Origin: Cellulomonas sp. S1-8
GTDB taxonomy: Bacteria > Actinomycetota > Actinomycetes > Actinomycetales > Cellulomonadaceae
Direction: 5' to 3'
DNA: 64,000 nucleotides
NCBI RefSeq assembly: GCF_026184235.1
Contig: NZ_CP110806.1
Coordinates: 558,001 to 622,000 of the forward strand
The notes below the pieces were generated by a model that was given only the letters and a program-made list of their open reading frames with translations, was not told the origin of the DNA and made no database searches. How positions within the stretch are numbered: position 1 is the first letter of the stretch; every line of letters starts with the position of its first letter. The position numbers were made by a program, and so were the translations under genes. Of this stretch, positions 48,572 through 56,507 are shown piece after piece.

Positions 48572-49998
48572 CGCAGCCCCGTGCGCTCGGCGACCGACCG
48601 CGGGTCGCGGCTCCACACGTCGAGCAGCAGGTCGACCTCGCGGTGCTCGACGAGCCGCGTCAGGCCGGCGTCCTGCGCGGCGTGGGTCAGCGCGCGGTGC
48701 ACGGCGTCGCCGGGCAGCGGGTAGTCCTCGACGGCGTGCCGCCAGTGGCACGCGACGATCGTGCCGCCGCGTGCCAGCCGTGTCAGCAGGTCCGGCAGGG
48801 CTGCCGTGAGGTCCGCCCACGACAGGTAGTACCCGACCTCCGAGAGCACGACGAGGTCGAAGAGCCCGCCGGGCAGCGCGTCGTCCCCGGACCCGCCGAG
48901 CGCGCCGCGCACGAGCCGCACGTGCGGGGCGTCGACCAGCCGGCCGCGGGCGCGCTCCAGGGCGGCGTCGGCGACGTCCGTGCCGGTCAGCGCGTCGCAG
49001 CGGTCCGCGAGGTCTGCCGTGAGGACGCCGATCGAGCAGCCGACCTCCAGGGCGCGGGCGTAGCGCTCGTCGGGCAGGCTCGCGAGGGTCAGCGCGCGCT
49101 TGCGGGCCTCGTACGGGCGGTCGGTGAAGCCCCACGGGTCGTCGTGGCGGGCGTAGGTGTCGTCGAAGTACGCGGCCGGCAGGGTCGCGGGGTGGCCGCC
49201 ACTCGCGTCGCCGGCCGCGCCCGCACCCGCGTCGGACGCCGGCCGCGCGGGCTCCCGCACGACGAACGGCTCCAGGTCCCGGTCGAACCCGCGCAGGAAC
49301 CGCGGGTGCAGCACGGGCACGTCGGCGGGGTGCTCGGACAGCGCCTGCACCTGCGTCTCGTGCGCCGCGACGGCCCGCTGCTTGAGCACGACGGCGTGGT
49401 CGGACAGCGGCAGCGCGCACAGCTCGTCCCACGGGACCGCGGGGTGGTCGGGCGTCGCCCAGTGCCACAGCCACAGGGGCGCCTGCGCGAGGGTGCAGCC
49501 GAGCTCGGCAGCCAGGACCTCGCAGACCTCCGCGAGCACCCGGTGGTCGCGGTGCTCGTCGCCGGCCCACGTCGTGACGATCGTGCGCACCGCCGGGCCC
49601 TCCAGCAGGACCGCGCGCAGGTCCGCCGTGACCTCGTCGCGGGCCTCCCGCAGACGTCCGTCGGGGTGGCCCAGCAGCGTCACGCGCGACGCGGGCGACA
49701 GGATCTCGACCGCGCGGCGCACCTCGTCGACGCGGCGGCGCGCGAGGGACGCGGGGTCCAGCGTGGGGGAGCCGGGGTGCGAGCCGGCGCCGTCCGTCAC
49801 GACGACGACGTCCGCCGGGTGGCCCGCCGCGGCGAGCTCGGCCAGCAGCCCGCCCGCCGTCAGGGTCTCGTCGTCGGGGTGCGCGGCGACGACGACGGTG
49901 CGCCCGTCGCGCGGCAGCGACCACGGCGGCAGGGCCGCGAGACGCGCGTCCCACACGTGCGGGTCCGTGCCGGCGGCCCGCGCGTCGAACGTCACCAC
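48568..49998 (-). CDS. Bifunctional PIG-L deacetylase / SAM-dependent methyltransferase
   Basis: A 476-residue fusion. Residues 30-250 are a PIG-L/LmbE zinc N-deacetylase: AAHPDDETLTAGG (His40, Asp42, Asp43) and GDEHRDHRVL (second metal site). From about 275, after an Ala/Gly-rich linker, comes a NodS-like class I methyltransferase: DPWGFTDRPYEARKR, ALEVGCSIGVLT, LVVLSEVGYYLSWADL. One polypeptide could deacetylate an amino sugar and then methylate it. GTG 49998 has GGAGG at seven bases. It overlaps the preceding acyl-CoA dehydrogenase gene and the following glycosyltransferase gene. Confidence 0.85.
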   Translation of the reverse strand: MVTFDARAAGTDPHVWDARLAALPPWSLPRDGRTVVVAAHPDDETLTAGGLLAELAAAGHPADVVVVTDGAGSHPGSPTLDPASLARRRVDEVRRAVEILSPASRVTLLGHPDGRLREARDEVTADLRAVLLEGPAVRTIVTTWAGDEHRDHRVLAEVCEVLAAELGCTLAQAPLWLWHWATPDHPAVPWDELCALPLSDHAVVLKQRAVAAHETQVQALSEHPADVPVLHPRFLRGFDRDLEPFVVREPARPASDAGAGAAGDASGGHPATLPAAYFDDTYARHDDPWGFTDRPYEARKRALTLASLPDERYARALEVGCSIGVLTADLADRCDALTGTDVADAALERARGRLVDAPHVRLVRGALGGSGDDALPGGLFDLVVLSEVGYYLSWADLTAALPDLLTRLARGGTIVACHWRHAVEDYPLPGDAVHRALTHAAQDAGLTRLVEHREVDLLLDVWSRDPRSVAERTGLR

Positions 49999-51032
49999 GG
50001 GGCCACCTCCCGGCCGGCGAGGGTCGCGCCCAGGGACGCGTCGTCGCGCTCGGCGTGCTGCTGGCGCACGTAGACCTGCAGGTCGGCGACGCGCTTGGCG
50101 TGCTCGGGGTCCAGGGCGAGGGGCGCCGGGCCCAGCGCGTGGCCGACGCGCGTCAGGACGTCCTCGCAGGTCCGGGCCACGGTCGCGCGCACCCGCTTGG
50201 CGACGACCGACCCCGGGACACCCGCGTCGAGGTCCCCGTCGACGACGCGCGCCGCCTCGGCGAGCGCCCGGCGGGCGTCCTGCAGCGCGGCGTCCACGGC
50301 GCCGAGGTGCATCGCGACGAGCCGGTCGTCGTCCGTCGTCGCGCGCCGCCACAGCGCCCGGGCCAGGCCCACGGCCCCGCCGTACCAGCAGGCCGCGACC
50401 CCCACGCCGCCCCACCAGAACCCGGGGCGCTCCAGGTACCAGCCCGGCGCGCCGACGGGTGTGGCGGGGACGGCGTCGAACGCGACGGGCGTGGACGGGA
50501 TCTCGGCGAGCCCGCGCGCGGCCCAGGGCGCCTCGACGAGCGTGACGCCCGCGGTGGTCAGGTCGGCCGCGAACAGCGCGCGCCCGCCGTCCGGCAGGTG
50601 CGCCGTGACGAGCGCCGAGTCCAGGCGGTCGGCCAGCGAGCACCACGGCTTGACGCCGGTGAGGAGCCAGCCGGGGGTGCCGCCGGGGTCGTCGGTGCCG
50701 GCGGCGCCGTCGGCCCGACGCGCGTCGAGGCGCACCCCCGGGCCCTCCGCGGCGAAGACGCCCCACGTGCGGGAGTCGTCGGCGGGCAGCCCCGCCTGGT
50801 CGCGGATCGCGAGCGCGTCGAGGTGCGGCTCCACCGCGCGGGCCACCCCCAGGTCGTGCGCCGCGAGCGACGCCAACGTCGACCACAGCGCCGCCGTCGC
50901 GCCGGCGCCCGGACGCAGGTCCGCGGGCCAGGACCGGACGACGGCGAGGGCGTCGTCCGGGTCGGCGGGCGGGGCGTCGGGCAGCCACGGCGGCGCGTCG
51001 CCGATCTGCACGGGGGTCGCGAAGGTGGGCAC
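49992..51032 (-). CDS. Acyl-CoA dehydrogenase-like flavoprotein
   Basis: A 346-residue protein, shorter than the usual 380. It has the beta-barrel region VFAAEGPGVRL, GWLLTGVKPWCSLADRLDSA, and the C-terminal helical domain VGVAACWYGGAVGLARALW and SVVAKRVRATVARTCEDVL. The family catalytic Glu region is not clear. It heads a coupled operon with the PIG-L/methyltransferase and glycosyltransferase genes, so it probably modifies a small acyl or amino-sugar substrate rather than fatty-acid CoA. GTG 51032 has GAGGA five bases upstream. Confidence 0.7.
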   Translation of the reverse strand: MPTFATPVQIGDAPPWLPDAPPADPDDALAVVRSWPADLRPGAGATAALWSTLASLAAHDLGVARAVEPHLDALAIRDQAGLPADDSRTWGVFAAEGPGVRLDARRADGAAGTDDPGGTPGWLLTGVKPWCSLADRLDSALVTAHLPDGGRALFAADLTTAGVTLVEAPWAARGLAEIPSTPVAFDAVPATPVGAPGWYLERPGFWWGGVGVAACWYGGAVGLARALWRRATTDDDRLVAMHLGAVDAALQDARRALAEAARVVDGDLDAGVPGSVVAKRVRATVARTCEDVLTRVGHALGPAPLALDPEHAKRVADLQVYVRQQHAERDDASLGATLAGREVAPW

Positions 51033-51173
51033 GGGCGTCCTCGGGGAGTCGGTGGGCCGCGCTGCGAGGCGGTCCCGCCGATCATCACCGCCGAGCGGCG
51101 CACCGGCGACCGGAACGCGGGGACGGTGGCCGGCCCCCTGGTCCGCGGGCGGGTGGCGCGGCGATGATGAGCC

Positions 51174-52568
51174 ATGGCTGCGGACGGGGAGCACGTGCGG
51201 GACGTCGTCGTCGTGGGCGCGAGCGTGGCCGGGCTGCTGGCCGCCGCGGCGCTCGCCCGGGACGGACGCACCGTGACCCTGCTCGACCGTGACGACCTGC
51301 CCGCCACCCCCGAGGCGCGCCGCGGCGTGCCGCAGGGCCGGCAGCCGCACCTGCTGCTGCACCGCGGGCTGCGCGCGATCGAGGGCCTGCTGCCGGGGTT
51401 CGCGGACGACCTGCGCGGCGCCGGGGCCGTCGCCGTCGACACCGGGCACCTCGCGTGGCTCGGGTCCGTCGGGTGGTCGCCGCGGTCGCGGCAGCTCGAC
51501 GTGCTGCTCGCGACGCGTCCCCTGGTCGAGCACCTGATGCGGCAGCGGGTCCGCGCGCTGCCCGGCGTGCGCGTCGTCGCGGGGGCCAGGGTCGAGGGGC
51601 TGCGGCGTCGCGACGTCGGCTGGTGGGTCGACACCGCCGAGCAGGCGTGGCCCGCCGACCTCGTCGTCGACGCGTCCGGACGGTCGTCACGCCTGCCGAC
51701 GTGGCTCGACACGCTCGGGGTGGCACCGGCGACCGTCGAGGAGGTCGACGCGCACGTCGGCTACTCGACCGTCCGCGTGCGGCTGCCCGCCGACCGCGTC
51801 GGCGCCGCGGGCGTCGTCGTGCTGCAGCAGCGCGGCCGCGGGGGCGGTCTCGCGCTGCCCGCCGAGGGCGGCTGGTGGACCGTGACCGGCATCGGCGCCG
51901 GCGAGCAGCGACCCCCGCGGGACCTGGCGGGCCTGCGGGACTTCCTCGCCGCGCTGCCCGACGACTCCCTCGCCCGCATCGCCGCCGCCGGCCCGCTCGA
52001 CGGCGACGTCGTCACGCACCGGCAGACCGGCAACCTGCGGCACCGGTACGACCGCGTGCGCGGGTGGCCCGACGCGCTCGTCGTCGTCGGGGACGCGCTG
52101 TGCGCGTTCGACCCCGTGTACGGGCAGGGCATCACCGTCGCGGCGCTCGAGGCGCACGTGCTGCGCGAGGCGGACCGCCGCGGACGGCTCACGACGCCCG
52201 GGGGAGCCGCGCGCGTCGTGCGGACGTGCCTGCGGCTGGGCGCGGTGCCGTGGCAGATCGCGACGGGGGAGGACCGCGCGCTCGCCGGGCTGCCCGCGTC
52301 GCGCGCCCCGATGTCGGTGCTCGCGGGACGCTGGATCGGCGAGCTCGGGAAGATGAGCGCGCACGGGGACGCCGACGCGCAGGTCGCGCTGGGGCGGGTG
52401 TACCACCTGGTGGCCCCGCCGCTGGCGCTGTTCCACCCCCGGCTGCTCGCGCGGGGGCTGCGAGCCCGCGTCCGCGGGTACGGCCCGCCCGTGCCGCGGC
52501 CCGTCGTGCTGCCCGACGACGTCCCGGGCGAGGTGCACGAGGCCGGCGTCGTCGGTGGCGGACGGTAG
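51174..52568 (+). CDS. FAD-dependent oxidoreductase (geranylgeranyl reductase/halogenase-like)
   Basis: A 464-residue flavoenzyme. The FAD motif is VVVGASVAGLLAAAAL near residue 12, RRGVPQGRQPHLLLHRGL follows, and the second FAD region is VVVGDALCAFDPVYGQGITV. These place it with the flavin monooxygenase/geranylgeranyl reductase superfamily. No tryptophan-halogenase WxWxIP motif is visible. It is divergent from the PIG-L operon with 141 bases between, which suggests it may join the same pathway. The next gene, NUDIX, is 11 bases on. Confidence 0.78.
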   Translation: MAADGEHVRDVVVVGASVAGLLAAAALARDGRTVTLLDRDDLPATPEARRGVPQGRQPHLLLHRGLRAIEGLLPGFADDLRGAGAVAVDTGHLAWLGSVGWSPRSRQLDVLLATRPLVEHLMRQRVRALPGVRVVAGARVEGLRRRDVGWWVDTAEQAWPADLVVDASGRSSRLPTWLDTLGVAPATVEEVDAHVGYSTVRVRLPADRVGAAGVVVLQQRGRGGGLALPAEGGWWTVTGIGAGEQRPPRDLAGLRDFLAALPDDSLARIAAAGPLDGDVVTHRQTGNLRHRYDRVRGWPDALVVVGDALCAFDPVYGQGITVAALEAHVLREADRRGRLTTPGGAARVVRTCLRLGAVPWQIATGEDRALAGLPASRAPMSVLAGRWIGELGKMSAHGDADAQVALGRVYHLVAPPLALFHPRLLARGLRARVRGYGPPVPRPVVLPDDVPGEVHEAGVVGGGR

Positions 52569-52579
52569 CGTCGTCGCCC

Positions 52580-53005
52580 GTGGAGATCCGGGTCGCTGCG
52601 TACGCCGTCGTCGTCGACGAGGGGCGGCTGCTGCTCGCCCACTGGGCGGAGGGCGGCCTGTCCGGCTGGACGATGCCCGGCGGTGGGATCGACCCCGGCG
52701 AGGACCCCGCGCACGCCGCCGTGCGGGAGGTCCGCGAGGAGACGGGGTACGACGTCGAGCTCGACGAGCTGCTCGGCATCGACTCGGTCGTCTTCCTCAG
52801 CGCGGACCGCGTCATCCCCGGCCCCGACCGGCACGCGCTGCGGATCGTCTACCGCGCGCACGTCGTCGGCGGGGAGCTGACGCACGAGGCCGACGGGTCC
52901 ACCGACGAGGCCGCGTGGGTCCCGCTCGACGAGGTCGACGACCTGCACCGCGTCGGCCTCGTCGACGTCGCGCGTCGGTTCGCCGGGCTGCCCGTGCGCT
53001 CCTGA
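52580..53005 (+). CDS. NUDIX hydrolase
   Basis: A 141-residue pyrophosphohydrolase with the full Nudix box at residues 35-57 (GGIDPGEDPAHAAVREVREE then TGY). It hydrolyses a nucleoside diphosphate linked to another moiety; the substrate is unknown. The start GTG 52580 lies 11 bases after the FAD oxidoreductase stop. The gene is followed by a small hypothetical one base further on. Confidence 0.9.
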   Translation: MEIRVAAYAVVVDEGRLLLAHWAEGGLSGWTMPGGGIDPGEDPAHAAVREVREETGYDVELDELLGIDSVVFLSADRVIPGPDRHALRIVYRAHVVGGELTHEADGSTDEAAWVPLDEVDDLHRVGLVDVARRFAGLPVRS

Positions 53006-53006
53006 C

Positions 53007-53315
53007 GTGCCGTCGTACCGCATCACCGCGACCGTCGGCCTGCTGCGCCCCGGGACGTCCGCCCCCGACGTGCTGCCGCAGGCCGTCGCCACCGCCCGCG
53101 CGCTGACGACCGTCGAGGCGTACGACGTCAGCGTGGTGCGCGGGCAGGCGCGCGTGCTCGTGCGGTTCGAGGCCGACGACGACCCGGCCGCCCGACGCAT
53201 CGGCTGGGCCGTCCTCGAACGCCTCGACGAGCTCGCCGAGACCACCGACGGCCACCTGACCCGCCGCTACGGCAACCGCTGGTACCCCCCGCGCCGCCCG
53301 ACCCACCACCCCTGA
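53007..53315 (+). CDS. Hypothetical protein
   Basis: A 102-residue protein starting with GTG one base after the NUDIX stop. It has YRITATVGLLRPGTSAPDVL, a run of beta-forming residues VSVVRGQARVLVRFEADD and a C-terminal helix VLERLDELAE followed by TRRYGNRWYPPRRPTH. It looks like a small ferredoxin-like alpha/beta fold, but no family is recognised. Strong coupling to the NUDIX gene supports it. Confidence 0.6.
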   Translation: MPSYRITATVGLLRPGTSAPDVLPQAVATARALTTVEAYDVSVVRGQARVLVRFEADDDPAARRIGWAVLERLDELAETTDGHLTRRYGNRWYPPRRPTHHP

Positions 53316-53341
53316 GCCCGGCCCAGCCCCACCCCACCTCC

Positions 53342-53434
53342 GTCGGTGAGAGAGCAATCCAGCACCACCCCACCCCCGTCGGTGAGAGAGCAATCCAGCA
53401 CCACCCCACCCCGTCGGTGAGAGAGCAATCCAGC
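53342..53434. repeat. Three tandem copies of a 35-36-bp repeat with core GAGAGAGCAATCCAGC
   Basis: GTCGGTGAGAGAGCAATCCA begins at 53342, 53378 and 53413, followed in the first two by GCACCACCCCACCCC. The period is 36 then 35 bases. The copies sit between convergent genes (the 53007-53315 hypothetical and the coiled-coil gene). Four more copies of the core occur at 54704-54840, on the far side of that gene. The core is less GC-rich than its surroundings and does not itself form a hairpin. Not a CRISPR array: there are no spacers. Confidence 0.85.
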
Positions 53435-53448
53435 CCTACGAGGGACGG

Positions 53449-54627
53449 CTACGTCAGGTCGTCGGCCGCGCGGCGCTCCAGGTCGCGGGCGCGCTCCGCG
53501 GCCGCCGTCGCGCGGTCGAGCTCACGAACGGCGGCACGGACCGCCTTCTCGCGCTCGCGGGCGCGGCTCTTGGCCGCGACGAGCGTCTCGTCCGCCCGTG
53601 GCAGCGCGGCCCGGGCGTCGGCCAGGCGACGCCGCACGTCCGCGAGCGCGCGCACCAGCTCCTCCTCCGCCGCGTACGCGTCCGACGAGGCCGTCTCCGC
53701 ATCCTCCAGCGCGGTGACCGCGTCGCGCTCGGCCGTCGCGGCGTCCTCGTGGCGCGTACGCAGGCGCTCCAGCTCGGCGTCCGCCTCCTCCCGCGCCGCG
53801 ACCGCCTGCTCGTGGCGCCGCCGCAGCTTCTCCTGCTCGCGCTCGCGCTTCTCCTGCTCGCGGAGCCGCGCCGCCTCGGCGCGCTCCGCCCGCGCGGCGT
53901 CCGACGTCCCCCGCGCCTTGGCCGTGGTGTCCGACGTGCCGGTGTCCACCGCCGTCGATCGAGGCCCGCTGCGACTGCTCGCCGTCGTGCCCGACGCGCT
54001 CCGCTTCCTCGTCGTCGACGCCCCGGACCCCGCGCCGGCATCGTCCGCCGACGCGTGCCCACCACGACCGGCCGTCCCCGTCGACGCTGGGTCGACGGCG
54101 GGTCCACCCTGCGGGGCGTCGCCGGCGCCGTCGTCGGGACCGCGAGCGACCGTGGTGTCCGCGGCGCCGAACCCGACGTGCTCCGTGCCGTGCGTGAGCG
54201 TGCCGGCGGCGACCGCGTCCGCGACGCGCGGGTCGGCGAGCGCGGCGGTGAGCGTGCGCTCGACCTCCTGCGCGGCGGCCGTCGACACCCGCTGGCCGGC
54301 GTCGACGGCGAGACGGCGAGCGCGCGCCACGAGCCCCGACACCAGGGCGCGGCGCTGCTTGCCGAGCTCGCGCAGCGCGGGCCCGTCGAGCGACCGTTCC
54401 GCGTCGCGCATCCCCTCGCCGAGGTCGCGGAGCGTGCCCCCGAGCGTCGGGTCGTCCCGGACCAGCAGGTTCACCGCCCACGCGGCGAGCGTCGGCTTGC
54501 GCAGCGACGCGATCCGCCCGGCGAGGTCGCGGTCCTTCGCGGCCCGGGCGGCGCGCACGGCGGCGTCCCGACGCGCGACGAAGTCGTCCAGCGTCCCGCC
54601 GTAGAGCTCGTCGACGACGTCGTCCAT
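53449..54627 (-). CDS. Coiled-coil protein of unknown function
   Basis: A 392-residue soluble protein. The N-terminal part has DDFVARRDAAVRAARAAKDR, then IASLRKPTLAAWAVNLLVRD and LGKQRRALVSGLVARAR; the middle (about 170-245) is a low-complexity Ala/Thr/Ser/Asp linker; the C-terminal 140 residues are a highly charged coiled coil (EKREREQEKLRRRHEQAVAA and following). No enzymatic motif is seen. The N-terminal region is conserved-looking in actinobacterial proteins of unknown function. Repeats flank the gene on both sides. Confidence 0.7.
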   Translation of the reverse strand: MDDVVDELYGGTLDDFVARRDAAVRAARAAKDRDLAGRIASLRKPTLAAWAVNLLVRDDPTLGGTLRDLGEGMRDAERSLDGPALRELGKQRRALVSGLVARARRLAVDAGQRVSTAAAQEVERTLTAALADPRVADAVAAGTLTHGTEHVGFGAADTTVARGPDDGAGDAPQGGPAVDPASTGTAGRGGHASADDAGAGSGASTTRKRSASGTTASSRSGPRSTAVDTGTSDTTAKARGTSDAARAERAEAARLREQEKREREQEKLRRRHEQAVAAREEADAELERLRTRHEDAATAERDAVTALEDAETASSDAYAAEEELVRALADVRRRLADARAALPRADETLVAAKSRAREREKAVRAAVRELDRATAAAERARDLERRAADDLT

Positions 54628-54703
54628 CCCGGCCACACCCCAGCCTGCCCGTCGCGCCACCACGACCCCCACCCCGCCACGCCGGGCACCACCCCCCACC
54701 CCC

Positions 54704-54840
54704 GTCGTGAGAGAGCAATCCAGCACCACGGCGAGGGGGGTCGAGCACGCGGACCGCCGGTTGGATTGCTCTCTCGCGGGCCTGGGGGTGCTGGATTGCT
54801 CTCTCGCGGTGGAAGGGGTGGTGCTGGATTGCTCTCTCGG
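54704..54840. repeat. Four further copies of the GAGAGAGCAATCCA repeat, one forward and three inverted
   Basis: The core is forward at about 54709-54722, followed by GCACCAC, and inverted at about 54763-54776, 54793-54806 and 54826-54839 (GGATTGCTCTCTCG). They fill the 297-base divergent gap between the coiled-coil gene and the exporter gene; no coding sequence is seen there. Two inverted copies keep the GGTGCT/GTGCT flank. The forward copy can pair with an inverted one, giving a stem of at least 14 bases in RNA. Confidence 0.85.
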
Positions 54841-54924
54841 CGGGGGAGGGGAGGGTGCAGGTGTGGGGGGATCGGTAGGGCGGACGTCCCGTCGTGGGCG
54901 GGCGTGTCCGGCGATGATGGGCCC

Positions 54925-56193
54925 GTGCCCACCGAACCGGACGACGACGAGCTCGAGCTGATCCGCCGCTCGGGTGCGGTGCTGCGCGTCGGGCGGCTCA
55001 GCCTGGCGTCGGGCACCGGGTCGTACCGCGTGAAGGCGTCGATGGCGCGGGTCGCGCGGGCGCTGGGCATCGACCGGCACCAGGCGCACGTCACGCTCAC
55101 GGAGATCACGACGACGTCGCACCGGGGACGCTCGTTCCGGACGGAGGTCACCGAGGTCCGGACGGTCGGCGTGAACACCGACCGGCTCGCCGAGCTCGAG
55201 CTGCTGTCGCAGCGCGTCGAGGCGCGCGCACCGGTGACGGTCGACGAGCTCACGACCGAGATCGACCGCATCACCGCCAAGCCACCGCTGTACCCCGTGG
55301 CGCTCAACGCGCTGTGGGCGGCGGTCGCGTGCGCGGCGTTCGCCTTCCTCAACAACGGCGCCGCGGTCGAGGTCGTCGGGGCGTTCGTCGGTGCAGGGCT
55401 GGGGCAGGGGCTGCGGCGGATCATGCTGCACCGCGGGTTCAACCAGTTCGGCGTCACGATGCTCTCGGCGAGCCTCGCGAGCCTGTCGTACCTCGGGTTC
55501 GTGCAGGCGTTGCACGCGCTGGGCGTCACCGGGGGCGCGCACGAGGCGGGCTACGTCGCCGCCGCGCTGTTCCTCGTGCCCGGGTTCCCGCTGGTCACCG
55601 GCGCGCTGGACCTCGCCAAGCTGGACTTCTCGGCCGGGGTCGCGCGTCTGACGTGGGCGGTCATGATCTTCGTGTCCGCGGCGTTCGCGGTGTGGGCCGT
55701 GTCGATCGCCGTCGGCCTGAGCCCGGACCCGCCGCAGGAGCTCGCGCTCGACGCCACGACCATGACGCTGCTGCGGGTGCTCGCGTCGTTCGTCGGCGTG
55801 CTGGGCTTCGCGCTCATGTTCAACAGCCCGTGGACGATGGCCCTGGTCGCCGCGAGCGTCGCGGCGCTGCCGAACCTGCTGCGCATCGAGGCCGTCGTCC
55901 AGCTCGACTGGCCGCCGCAGGCCGCCGCGGCGGTCGCCGCGTTCCTCGTCGGCCTGCTCGCCGCGTGGGTCGCGCCACGGCTCAACATCCCGCGGATCAC
56001 GGTGTACGTGCCGGCCGTGACGATCATGGTCCCCGGCGTGCCCGCGTACCGGGCGGTGTACCACCTGAGCAACGGCGACGTCACGCAGGCGATGACGTAC
56101 GGGGTGTCCGCCGCGCTCGTCGTCACCGCGCTCGCCGTGGGCCTCGCGGTGGCCCGCATGTGCACCGATCGCGAGTGGGGATTCGAGCACTGA
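54925..56193 (+). CDS. Threonine/serine exporter family protein (ThrE-like)
   Basis: A 422-residue membrane protein. The cytoplasmic N-terminal ThrE_1-type domain has SGAVLRVGRLSLASGTGSYR, MARVARALGI and a long ALNALWAAVACAAFAFLNNG start of the membrane part. Ten or so hydrophobic segments follow, including FLVPGFPLVTGALDLAKLDF and MVPGVPAYRAVYHLSNGD, the ThrE signature regions of both halves. It would export L-threonine and L-serine. GTG 54925 has no clear ribosome-binding site; GTG 54904 is an alternative. It is divergent from the coiled-coil gene. Confidence 0.85.
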   Translation: MPTEPDDDELELIRRSGAVLRVGRLSLASGTGSYRVKASMARVARALGIDRHQAHVTLTEITTTSHRGRSFRTEVTEVRTVGVNTDRLAELELLSQRVEARAPVTVDELTTEIDRITAKPPLYPVALNALWAAVACAAFAFLNNGAAVEVVGAFVGAGLGQGLRRIMLHRGFNQFGVTMLSASLASLSYLGFVQALHALGVTGGAHEAGYVAAALFLVPGFPLVTGALDLAKLDFSAGVARLTWAVMIFVSAAFAVWAVSIAVGLSPDPPQELALDATTMTLLRVLASFVGVLGFALMFNSPWTMALVAASVAALPNLLRIEAVVQLDWPPQAAAAVAAFLVGLLAAWVAPRLNIPRITVYVPAVTIMVPGVPAYRAVYHLSNGDVTQAMTYGVSAALVVTALAVGLAVARMCTDREWGFEH

Positions 56194-56255
56194 CCTGCCG
56201 TGCCGGTGCTCGCTTTGGTCCCACGACGGGCGCCCGGTACCCTGTGCAACGTCTT

Positions 56256-56345
56256 GGAGACGTCGCATAGCCCGGTCTAGTGCGCGGCCCTGCTAAGGCC
56301 GTGAAGGGGTCAACCCTTCCGTGGGTTCAAATCCCACCGTCTCCG
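56256..56345 (+). tRNA. tRNA-Ser(GCT)
   Basis: A 90-base class II tRNA: acceptor GGAGACG pairs with CGTCTCC, the anticodon loop CTGCTAA holds GCT, and a long variable arm (GTGAAGGGGTCAACCCTTCC) and T-loop GGTTCAAATCC follow. CCA is not encoded. It is 62 bases after the exporter stop and is followed by a terminator. Confidence 0.93.
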
Positions 56346-56367
56346 CGTAGGGCGTCGAAGGACGCTG

Positions 56368-56403
56368 ACGACAGCCCGGGCCCCTGAGGGTCCGGGCTGT
56401 CGT
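56368..56403 (+). terminator. Terminator after tRNA-Ser(GCT)
   Basis: Perfect 12-base arms (56368-56379 and 56392-56403; ACGACAGCCCGG and its complement) around a 12-base loop, 23 bases after the tRNA. The protein gene at 56508 lies beyond. Confidence 0.75.
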
Positions 56404-56507
56404 GCGTCCGCGGGCCCGTGACACCCGGCCCCTTCCCCCGTTGCGTCCGGATGCACCGCACGTCATGCTCGACGCACTGACGGCGTCGACGGAGACGGGG
56501 GGCCTCG

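Noticed and set aside
48568..49998. Mycothiol or teicoplanin-type deacetylase (mshB or similar)
   Set aside because: The PIG-L family is broad; the methyltransferase fusion and neighbours do not match the mycothiol genes.
53342..53434. Possible CRISPR array from regularly spaced 35-36-bp repeats
   Set aside because: The units are tandem, with nothing between them that could be a spacer, only three copies are seen in a row, and no cas gene is near.
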